Origin: an uncultured Clostridia bacterium
GTDB lineage: Bacteria; Bacillota; Clostridia; Oscillospirales; Oscillospiraceae
Reading direction: 5' to 3'
Length of the DNA stretch: 5,254 bases
Assembly: GCA_945613045.1 (NCBI GenBank)
Contig: CALZAG010000111.1
Span: 1-5,254, forward strand
Below, piece after piece: positions 1 to 5,236 of this stretch (the first letter of the stretch is position 1; each line of letters opens with the position of its first letter). Below the pieces are notes generated by a model, which saw only the letters and a list, made by a program, of their open reading frames with translations, did no database searches and was not told where the DNA came from. The translations under genes were made by a program, and so were the position numbers.

Positions 1-1
1 G

Positions 2-520
2 CTTCGCCTGCCCGGTCAGATGGAGCAGATGCTCGAGGATATCGAGGATATAAAGCATTTCGCATCAAAGTACTTTAACCACAACTCCGCTTTCTTCATC
101 GGACGCAATCTGGACTACGCGATGGGGCTTGAGGGCTCCTTGAAGCTCAAGGAGATATCCTACATCCATTCAGAAGCCTATGCTTCCGGCGAACTCAAGC
201 ACGGCACCATTTCCCTCATCGAGGACGGAACTCTGGTCATCGCGCTGGGCACCTATGCGCCCCTGTTCGACAAGGCCATGAGCAACGTCGTTGAGGTTCA
301 GGCAAGAGGCGCGGACGTCCTTGCCGTCACCACCGAGAGCCACGTGGCTGAGATGAAAAAAACCGTGGAGAACGTAATTGCCGTTCCCGAGTCACACACG
401 ATATTCCAGCCTTCTCTGGGCGTTGTTCCGCTGCAGCTGTTTGCGTACTATGTTGCGCTGCTGCGCGGTTGCGATATCGATAAGCCCAGAAATCTTGCAA
501 AGTCGGTGACAGTTGAATAA
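2..520 (+). CDS. glmS: Glutamine--fructose-6-phosphate aminotransferase (isomerizing), C-terminal part
   Basis: Cytoplasmic enzyme making glucosamine-6-phosphate from fructose-6-phosphate and glutamine, the first step towards UDP-GlcNAc and peptidoglycan. Only the last ~172 residues are present, of about 600 in the family; the reading frame is open to the left edge, so the glutaminase domain and first SIS domain lie outside. What is seen is the second SIS (isomerase) domain: the LRLPGQ linker, an FFIGRN loop, the block LKLKEISYIHSEAYASGELKHG, and the terminal RNLAKSVTVE, all near-identical in character to E. coli GlmS. By that comparison the catalytic Glu488 (in KEIS), His504 (in ELKHG) and Lys603 (in LAKSVTVE) are all kept. 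The C-terminus is canonical, so the TAA at 518-520 is a true end and not a break. murT begins on the next base. Identification is very secure; the true start is not visible. Confidence 0.97.
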   Translation, partial: LRLPGQMEQMLEDIEDIKHFASKYFNHNSAFFIGRNLDYAMGLEGSLKLKEISYIHSEAYASGELKHGTISLIEDGTLVIALGTYAPLFDKAMSNVVEVQARGADVLAVTTESHVAEMKKTVENVIAVPESHTIFQPSLGVVPLQLFAYYVALLRGCDIDKPRNLAKSVTVE

Positions 521-1864
521 TTGAAAAATCTGTTGGCATTTTTGGCGTGCGTGGTCTGTAAGGCCACGCACTGCTTCTTACGACTGCTGGGGAAAGGCGC
601 GACCTCGCTCCCGGGAGTGCTCGCGCTGAAGATATGTCCGGATATACTCAGAAGAGCCGCCGAAGATGTTGATGTGATAGCCGTAACAGGCACAAACGGG
701 AAAACCACCTCCGCGCGAATGACGGAAAAAGCCCTGCGGAACGCGGGAAAAAAAGTTTTCGCAAACCGCTCGGGGGCAAATCTCATAAGCGGCATAACCG
801 CGGAATTTATCTTAAACCGCCGTCTTTCCGGCGGCGCGAAATGCGATTGGGCGGTAATCGAATGTGATGAGGCCGCCTGCCGCAGGGTGCTGGCGGAGAT
901 AAGGCCCCGGGCGCTGCTGGTGACGAACCTTTTCCGCGACCAGCTCGACCGCTACGGCGCGGTCACAACGCCGCGGGACAGTATCGCCGCCGGACTGAGG
1001 GCCTCGCCGGAGACGATCGCCTGCCTCAACGCCGACTGCCCGATGGCCGCGAGCATAGCAGAGCAGATACCCAATAAAACGGTGTATTTCGGCTTTTCTG
1101 ACGGCAGAAAATCAAGACCCGAGAGCAGGGAGGACAGCGTCTGCCCCGTCTGCGGAGCGGAGCTTCGGTACAGCTATGTGACCTATGCAAACCTCGGCGG
1201 CTTTAGCTGCAAATGCGGTTTTGCGCGGCACAGGACAGATGTATCGGTGCGAGCCGTGCTCGACGACGGAAGCTTCCTCCTTGACGCGGCGGGCGACGGC
1301 GGCAGGCTCTGCCGGGCCGCGCTGCCGGGACTGTACAACATCTATAACGCCGCGGGCATGGCGGCCGCGGTTACGGCGGCGGGCATAGAGCTTAAAAACG
1401 CCGTGGACGCGGCGGCGGACTTCGACTGCGGCTTCGGCCGGATGGAGAGCTTCCCCCTCGGCAAAAAGGGCGCGAGGATGATACTCATAAAAAACGCCGC
1501 CGCGGCCGACCAGACCCTCGACTATCTGCGCAGCGTCAGGGAGCCGATGACCCTTGCGATGGCGGTGAACGACCGCATCGCCGACGGAACGGATATCTCA
1601 TGGCTCGACGACGCGGATTTCGGAAAGCTTGCCCGCATGAAGGAGCTTGGGCGTGTGCTCGTTGCCGGCGACAGGGCCGAGACCGCCGCGAAGCGGCTGG
1701 CGCGTGAAAAAATCCCCTGTGAAATCTTTGGGGATTATGATACACTTATAGACAGCCTTACGGATGAGGACGCCTTTGTCTTTATTCTGCCCACCTACAC
1801 GGCCATGCTGGAAATGCGCAAAAAGCTCGTGCGCAGGCTGGGCGGCAAAAAATTCTGGGAGTAA
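521..1864 (+). CDS. murT: MurT-like Mur ligase (lipid II isoglutaminyl synthase, ATPase subunit)
   Basis: 447 residues, the usual MurT length. In Gram-positive bacteria MurT uses ATP to activate the D-Glu carboxylate of lipid II, and GatD supplies ammonia from glutamine to form D-isoglutamine. Seen: an N-terminal segment ending in GATSLPG (27-32), P-loop GTNGKTT (57-63), the ECDEA block (114-118), NLFRDQLDRYG (136-146), a Cys-rich insertion with Cys208/211 and Cys230/232 (the MurT zinc ribbon), PGLYNIYNAAG (269-279), GFGRMES (304-310), and the DUF1727 C-terminal domain with NDRIADGTDISW (350-361). That last motif is where the Asp completing the GatD catalytic triad is expected. Odd points: the second Cys pair is CxC where I recall CxxC, and SWLDD stands where I recall SWIWD. 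The start is TTG directly after the glmS stop; no ATG occurs before residue 67, beyond the P-loop, and residues 1-32 match the family N-terminus. The Shine-Dalgarno is weak (GGTGA at 505-509). No gatD is adjacent. Family is secure; full MurT activity is an inference. Confidence 0.9.
   Translation: MKNLLAFLACVVCKATHCFLRLLGKGATSLPGVLALKICPDILRRAAEDVDVIAVTGTNGKTTSARMTEKALRNAGKKVFANRSGANLISGITAEFILNRRLSGGAKCDWAVIECDEAACRRVLAEIRPRALLVTNLFRDQLDRYGAVTTPRDSIAAGLRASPETIACLNADCPMAASIAEQIPNKTVYFGFSDGRKSRPESREDSVCPVCGAELRYSYVTYANLGGFSCKCGFARHRTDVSVRAVLDDGSFLLDAAGDGGRLCRAALPGLYNIYNAAGMAAAVTAAGIELKNAVDAAADFDCGFGRMESFPLGKKGARMILIKNAAAADQTLDYLRSVREPMTLAMAVNDRIADGTDISWLDDADFGKLARMKELGRVLVAGDRAETAAKRLAREKIPCEIFGDYDTLIDSLTDEDAFVFILPTYTAMLEMRKKLVRRLGGKKFWE
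1857..1861 (+). promoter_or_regulatory. Ribosome binding site for the amidohydrolase gene
   Basis: GGGAG, 7 bases before the ATG at 1869, inside the last codons of murT. It fixes the start at 1869 instead of the longer open frame beginning at 1764, which would add 35 unrelated residues overlapping murT. Confidence 0.75.
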
Positions 1865-1868
1865 ACAT

Positions 1869-3137
1869 ATGATACGTTTCCATAACGGCAGGGTGCTTAC
1901 ATTTGAACACGGTGCTGAGCTTTCCGACTGCGAGGTCTGGACCGACGGCGGCGCGATAAGCTATGTCGGGCCGAAAAAGGCCGATATGCCCGCCTTTGAG
2001 CGGGAGATAGACTTAAACGGCGATCTGCTCATGCCCGGCTTTAAAAACGCGCATACCCATTCGGGCATGACATTCCTGCGCTCGCTTGCCGACGATATGC
2101 CCCTTGACAGGTGGCTTTCAGAACAGGTCTGGCCGCACGAGGCGAAGCTCAGCCCCGACGGGGCGTATGTCATGACCTGTCTTGCCGTTATGGAGTACCT
2201 CACGAGCGGGATAACCTCCTGCTTCGATATGTATTTTCACAATGACGCCTTCGTGCAGGCCTGCATCGACACGGGCTTCCGCGCCGTGCTCTGCGGCGAT
2301 ATGAATGATTTCGACAGGGACTATCACGAGCTGGAGGATAAATTCCTGCGCTATAACCGCGTGCACGAGCGAATCTCCTACCGCATGGGCTTTCACGCGG
2401 AGTACACAACGTGCATGGAACGTATGGAATATGTTGCCTCCCTTGTGGAAAAATACAAAACGCCCATGTTCGTCCATTCGTCGGAGACAATGGCCGAGGT
2501 AGATGGCTGCATCGGGCGCTACGGCGTGACGCCGACGGTGCTTTTTGAAAAGCTCGGTATGTATAACTACGGCGGCGGCGGCTTTCACTGCGTTCACATG
2601 AGCGATGAGGATATTGAGATATTCAAAAGACGCGGCCTGTGGGCGGTGCTCAATCCCGCCTCCAACCTGAAGCTTGCCAGCGGCATCGCGCCGGCGGCGC
2701 GGTTTATTAAGGAGGGCATCGGCCTTGCCATCGGCACCGACGGCGCTGGCTCGAACAACGCCCTTGATATGTTCAGAGAGATGTATCTTGTGACCGCCCT
2801 CGCCAAGTACAGGGAGGGCGACGCCTCCGCGGTCGACGCAAACGAGGTGCTGAAAATGGCCTGTGTCGGCGGCGCGAGGGCCATGGGGCTTAATGACTGC
2901 GACTGCATCGCCGCAGGCAAAAAGGCCGACCTTACCGTCATCGACCTTCATAAACCAAACATGAGGCCGATAAACAACATAACAAAGAACGTCGTTTATG
3001 CCGGAAGCAAGGAAAATGTGCGCCTTACAATGGTAAACGGCAGGGTGCTGTACGAAAACGGAGAGTTTTACATCGGCGAGGACGCGGAAAAGGTCTACGC
3101 CGAGGCAGATAAGATAATTAAGGTAATTAAAGCATGA
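1869..3137 (+). CDS. Amidohydrolase, MTA/S-adenosylhomocysteine deaminase family
   Basis: 422-residue metal-dependent hydrolase of the amidohydrolase superfamily, in the group with MtaD/TM0936. Members deaminate S-adenosylhomocysteine and methylthioadenosine (some act on related purines), releasing ammonia. Seen: N-terminal beta segment (1-55), metal motif NAHTH with His62 and His64, WPHE with Glu91 (matching a ribose-binding Glu of TM0936), FVHSSET with metal His203 and catalytic-type Glu206, FHCVH with His240, NPASNLKLASGIAP (262-275), GTDGAGSNN with metal Asp291, and a C-terminal beta segment containing KKADLTVIDL and VNGRVLYENG. All expected metal and catalytic residues are present. A short Gly-rich insertion (235-238) precedes His240. 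The ATG lies 4 bases after murT, and the stop overlaps the next gene by ATGA, so it is translated in the same unit. No signal peptide is seen, so it is cytoplasmic. The family is secure; the exact substrate (SAH, MTA, 5'-deoxyadenosine or other) cannot be read from sequence. Confidence 0.92.
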   Translation: MIRFHNGRVLTFEHGAELSDCEVWTDGGAISYVGPKKADMPAFEREIDLNGDLLMPGFKNAHTHSGMTFLRSLADDMPLDRWLSEQVWPHEAKLSPDGAYVMTCLAVMEYLTSGITSCFDMYFHNDAFVQACIDTGFRAVLCGDMNDFDRDYHELEDKFLRYNRVHERISYRMGFHAEYTTCMERMEYVASLVEKYKTPMFVHSSETMAEVDGCIGRYGVTPTVLFEKLGMYNYGGGGFHCVHMSDEDIEIFKRRGLWAVLNPASNLKLASGIAPAARFIKEGIGLAIGTDGAGSNNALDMFREMYLVTALAKYREGDASAVDANEVLKMACVGGARAMGLNDCDCIAAGKKADLTVIDLHKPNMRPINNITKNVVYAGSKENVRLTMVNGRVLYENGEFYIGEDAEKVYAEADKIIKVIKA

Positions 3138-3976
3138 GAGAGATAGACCTGCATACGCATACGGATATATCCGACGGCTCGGAATCGCCGGAGAACACCG
3201 TCAGACACGCAAAGGAGCTCGGACTGCGGGCTATCGCCGTCACGGATCACGACAGCATAAACGGCGTGAAGGCTGCGCAGAAGGCCGGGGAGAAGTACGG
3301 CGTGGAGGTCGTGCCCGGCATGGAACTCACCTGCGGCTGGTATGACAAGGAGGTGCACATCCTCGCCTACGACCTCGATCCGGACTCGGACAGGCTCCCG
3401 CCGGTGCTCAGCTGGGTGGTTGAGGACAGAAACGAGCGCAACAGGAAAATGATCGACCTTCTGGCCAGGGACGGCATCATGATAGATCTCGATGAGCTTC
3501 AGGCAAAGCACCCGAACTCCACCATAGGAAGACCGCATTTCGCCATGTGCCTCATAGAAGAGGGCATCGCCGACAGCGTGACCGACGCGTTCAACCGCTT
3601 TCTCGACCCCGGGCGGAAGTATTATGTCCGCCGCCATTTTCTGAGTCTTGAAGACGCCGTGGGGCTTATAATATCGGCCGGCGGCAAGGCGGTCATAGCG
3701 CATCCGCGGCAATACAGGATATCCTCGGAGAGCCTTACGGAGCTCATGCAGCGCGGCGCGGCGGCGGGGGTGTCGGGGCTTGAGTGCTTCTATTCCGGCT
3801 ACGGGCCGGAGGATAATGCAAAATACCTCGCCATGGCTGAAAAGTACGGCTTCTGCCCGACGGCGGGCAGCGACTGGCACGGCAGCCACAAGCCGCATAT
3901 CCATATGGGCAGCGGCATCGACGGCGAGCTGTGCGCGCCGTATGAGATACTGACAAATCTGAGAGCACATAAATGA
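3134..3976 (+). CDS. PHP-domain phosphoesterase, likely 3',5'-nucleoside bisphosphate phosphatase / RNase AM type
   Basis: 280 residues, normal for the YciV/TrpH group of PHP proteins. Studied members (C. violaceum Cv1693, E. coli RNase AM) release the 3'-phosphate from pAp to give AMP and/or trim RNA 5' ends with a trinuclear metal centre. Seen: DLHTHTDISDG with His7, His9 and Asp14; TDHD with Asp38/His39; GMELTC with Glu64; VHILAY with His75; GRPH with His135; AHP with His190; and SDWHG with Asp247 and His249. The whole metal-ligand set appears intact. Residues ~95-165 form the inserted helical domain typical of this group. The start ATG overlaps the previous stop (ATGA at 3134-3137), with TAAGG at 3119-3123 as a modest ribosome binding site, indicating translational coupling. 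The gene ends inside the left arm of the bidirectional terminator. Other PHP activities (histidinol-phosphatase, polymerase-associated) fit less well given the sequence and length. Substrate is inferred from family only. Confidence 0.9.
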   Translation: MREIDLHTHTDISDGSESPENTVRHAKELGLRAIAVTDHDSINGVKAAQKAGEKYGVEVVPGMELTCGWYDKEVHILAYDLDPDSDRLPPVLSWVVEDRNERNRKMIDLLARDGIMIDLDELQAKHPNSTIGRPHFAMCLIEEGIADSVTDAFNRFLDPGRKYYVRRHFLSLEDAVGLIISAGGKAVIAHPRQYRISSESLTELMQRGAAAGVSGLECFYSGYGPEDNAKYLAMAEKYGFCPTAGSDWHGSHKPHIHMGSGIDGELCAPYEILTNLRAHK

Positions 3977-4015
3977 AAAGGCGCATGACCGCGGTCATGC
4001 GTCGTTTTCATTTAT
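3969..4015. terminator. Bidirectional intrinsic terminator between convergent genes
   Basis: A perfect 20-base palindrome at 3982-4001 gives a GC-rich stem closing on CCGCGG. The pairing continues outwards: G3981-T4002 wobble, G3980-C4003, one bulged base (G4004), then 3969-3979 pairs with 4005-4015. On the plus strand the GC core is followed by CGTTTTCATTT, and on the minus strand by CCTTTTCATTTAT, so a T-rich tract follows the hairpin either way. It sits at the 3' end of the PHP gene (whose stop codon 3974-3976 is in the left arm) and 9 bases past the stop of the minus-strand gene. Confidence 0.88.
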
Positions 4016-4024
4016 ATTCAATGT

Positions 4025-4906
4025 TCAGAATATGTCCTCGTTGACCTTCTGGGGCGGCAGCTCCAGAATGGAGGGGTCGGCTATGCAGCGGTTTATGAGC
4101 TTGAACACCGTGGCATAATAGTGACCGTCGACGGTGCGCTCATCCAGGACGAACTTGGCGTCGATATATTTCCGGTCAACGACCTGACCGTGGCGGTCAA
4201 GCTCGTGAACATGGCGCTTGGCGCCGAAGGCGACGAACACCGGCAGCGTACCGAAGTTGTATATGTGGTGATAAATGGGGCCGATGCCGAGGGAACCGAG
4301 GTCGGTTATGATCATGGAGCCGTGGAAGGGGCTCACATCAAGTATGGACTTGGGTATCAGGCCGAAGTAATCGCACACTCTGATCAGCCCGATCGCTGCG
4401 CGGATAAGGAAGCGGGGGAGCTTTGCAAATTTGTTCGCGAATTCCTCGGTGCCGTTTTCCTCGTCGGAGTTTTTGACCTCGTCGATGGCAGCGTTCATCT
4501 TGCGGTAAACATCGTAGATGGTGTCGGTCGGTTCAAAGACGACCTTGATGGTGGTCTCGGTGGCGTCGATGCTGAGGCTGCGCTTTACGGTCATGACGAT
4601 TTCAATATTATTACGCGCGAAGACCCGTCTGCCCACGACGAAGCGGTTGAGACCGGGCAGGTAGGCGCAGGCGCGCACATAGGAAGCGATCAGCAGGTGA
4701 AGCATACCCATGCCTTTGTAGCCGCTGACGCGCTGACGTCTGAACCAGCGGTCTGCCTCCGTTATCTCAAACGCCTGCTCGTAATAATTCAGGGCGTCGC
4801 TTCTCTGGGGCATGATGAATGGAATGAAATTGTAAAAGCCGTTCAGGGAGCGAATGCGTCTGCCGTCAACTCTGTCTCCGAAACGGTGTTTGTAGTTATT
4901 AGCCAT
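4025..4906 (-). CDS. Stand-alone E2/chloramphenicol acetyltransferase-fold protein with altered catalytic motif
   Basis: 293 residues resembling the catalytic domain of 2-oxoacid dehydrogenase E2 acyltransferases and CAT, enzymes that move acyl groups from CoA or lipoamide as trimers. Seen: an N-terminal block with GYKGMGMLHLL (62-72); PGLNRFVVGRR (84-94); a charged linker (~144-160); the TDLGSLGIG strand (201-209), comparable to the NlGslG segment of E2; FGAKR (227-231); and the C-terminal DERTVDGHYYA (255-265), comparable to the E2 DHRxxDG and CAT HHxxxDG active-site motifs. Glu256 takes the place of the catalytic His, while Asp260-Gly261 are kept. No lipoyl or subunit-binding domain is present, and no E1 or E3 gene is nearby, so a role in a pyruvate-type complex is unlikely. 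No signal peptide; hydrophobic stretches (70-80, 167-175) look like core helices. The start ATG at 4906-4904 has a strong GGAGG at 6-base spacing and its own promoter. The fold is well supported; the substrate and even acyltransferase activity are unknown. Confidence 0.87.
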   Translation of the reverse strand: MANNYKHRFGDRVDGRRIRSLNGFYNFIPFIMPQRSDALNYYEQAFEITEADRWFRRQRVSGYKGMGMLHLLIASYVRACAYLPGLNRFVVGRRVFARNNIEIVMTVKRSLSIDATETTIKVVFEPTDTIYDVYRKMNAAIDEVKNSDEENGTEEFANKFAKLPRFLIRAAIGLIRVCDYFGLIPKSILDVSPFHGSMIITDLGSLGIGPIYHHIYNFGTLPVFVAFGAKRHVHELDRHGQVVDRKYIDAKFVLDERTVDGHYYATVFKLINRCIADPSILELPPQKVNEDIF

Positions 4907-4912
4907 AGTTAA

Positions 4913-4917
4913 CCTCC
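4913..4917 (-). promoter_or_regulatory. Ribosome binding site of the E2-like gene
   Basis: Read on the minus strand this is GGAGG, followed by TTAACT and then the ATG at 4906-4904. The full consensus at ideal spacing confirms the start codon and suggests efficient translation. Confidence 0.85.
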
Positions 4918-4939
4918 GGGATTATACTTATGCAGTTCG

Positions 4940-4968
4940 ATTATACAGACTTTATTCTTGTTTGGCAA
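4940..4968 (-). promoter_or_regulatory. Sigma-A type promoter of the E2-like gene
   Basis: On the minus strand, TTGCCA (4968-4963) is separated by exactly 17 bases from a perfect TATAAT (4945-4940). The predicted start near 4933 leaves a leader of about 27 bases that ends in the GGAGG site. A second TATAAT copy at 4926-4921 has no fitting -35 box and is probably leader sequence. A single mismatch from consensus in the -35 box implies a fairly strong housekeeping promoter. Confidence 0.8.
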
Positions 4969-4971
4969 GAA
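4955..4971. repeat. Inverted repeat overlapping the -35 box, possible operator
   Basis: TTCTTG (4955-4960) and CAAGAA (4966-4971) form a perfect 6-bp inverted repeat with a 5-base spacer, TTTGG. The right arm overlaps the TTGCCA -35 element of the minus-strand promoter, a position where a bound dimeric repressor would block RNA polymerase. No known operator consensus is recognised; the dyad is short enough to be chance. Confidence 0.4.
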
Positions 4972-4985
4972 AAAACTACTAAGGG

Positions 4986-5078
4986 GGGGAGCGCGAGTAG
5001 CGAAATATGCGGGGACTATGGCGCGCCCCGCGCTGAGCACCGGCTTCGTGAGGCCAAAAAAACCTCGGAGCGCTCACC
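4986..5078. other. GC-rich foldable element, possible structured RNA or terminator, strand unknown
   Basis: Three helices can be drawn. P1 pairs 4989-4994 (GAGCGC) with 5070-5075 (GCGCTC), with two more G-C pairs outside a mismatch (4986-4987 with 5077-5078) and GAG 4995-4997 with CTC 5064-5066 inside a bulge. P2 pairs 5009-5014 (GCGGGG) with 5026-5031 (CCCCGC), with an 11-base loop. P3 pairs 5042-5046 (GGCTT) with 5051-5055 (AGGCC) around a CGTG loop. Together they form a three-way junction of about 93 bases. On the minus strand a T6 run (4975-4970) follows 10 bases after P1. No known RNA family is recognised, and no promoter could be assigned. GC-rich DNA folds easily by chance, so this is tentative. 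Confidence 0.3.
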
Positions 5079-5079
5079 G

Positions 5080-5096
5080 ATTGTTCGTAAAACAAT
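5080..5096. repeat. Short inverted repeat beside the GC-rich element
   Basis: ATTGTT (5080-5085) and AACAAT (5091-5096) pair perfectly around CGTAA. It is AT-rich and is not followed by a T tract on the plus strand, so it is not a typical terminator. It could be an extra hairpin of the element just to its left, a binding site, or chance. Confidence 0.3.
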
Positions 5097-5196
5097 AAAC
5101 AAACAAATCAAGATCCTGCGTTAAAACCGAAACTATCCAGACAGCTCAAGGCTTTGACCATGTGAAAAAGCAGGCAAGCGATTGAAAGAATATTAA

Positions 5197-5208
5197 CAAT
5201 TTAAATTG
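5197..5208. repeat. Perfect 12-bp AT-rich palindrome
   Basis: CAATTTAAATTG is its own reverse complement. It lies in the AT-rich right edge, with its centre about two helical turns from the centre of the next inverted repeat (5216-5236). That is compatible with paired sites for a regulator of a gene beyond the window, but AT-rich palindromes of this size also arise by chance. Confidence 0.35.
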
Positions 5209-5215
5209 ATTGAAG

Positions 5216-5236
5216 TTTGTCAATAAAAGTGACAAA
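5216..5236. repeat. 7-bp inverted repeat, possible operator for a gene to the right
   Basis: TTTGTCA (5216-5222) and TGACAAA (5230-5236) are perfect inverted copies with a 7-base spacer ATAAAAG. The arm spacing places their centres 14 bases apart, which would suit a dimeric DNA-binding protein. No convincing -10 box could be paired with it on either strand, and no known operator consensus is matched with confidence. Confidence 0.4.

Noticed and set aside
1764..1868. Longer start for the amidohydrolase at 1764
   Set aside because: It would overlap murT by 101 bases and add 35 residues with no family similarity, while the ATG at 1869 has a well-placed GGGAG and matches the family N-terminus.
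2118..2951. Minus-strand open frame of 277 codons opposite the amidohydrolase
   Set aside because: Shadow of a strongly supported gene; the composition of the translated protein is typical of antisense GC-rich DNA and no motif is seen.
3095..3970. Minus-strand open frame of 291 codons opposite the PHP gene
   Set aside because: The plus strand carries a full set of PHP metal-binding motifs. The antisense translation matches nothing known and lies wholly within the real genes.
4121..4912. Plus-strand open frame of 263 codons opposite the E2-like gene
   Set aside because: It mirrors a gene with clear family motifs, promoter and ribosome binding site. Its own translation has no recognisable domain and no ribosome binding site. 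GC-rich codon use leaves long open frames on the opposite strand.
4983..5000. Similarity of the G-run and GAGTAG to the start of the yybP-ykoY manganese riboswitch, and search for T-box or tmRNA signatures
   Set aside because: Only a few bases agree; the other conserved segments of yybP-ykoY, the T-box GGGTGGNACCGCG-type sequence and tmRNA termini are absent on both strands.
4930..5124. Plus-strand open frame of 64 codons
   Set aside because: No ribosome binding site, it crosses the promoter of the minus-strand gene and the GC-rich island, and the product is low in recognisable features.
5195..5223. Minus-strand TTGACA at 5223-5218 as a promoter
   Set aside because: At 17 bases spacing the -10 position reads ATTGTT, a poor match; the nearest good box, TAATAT, is 22 bases away.
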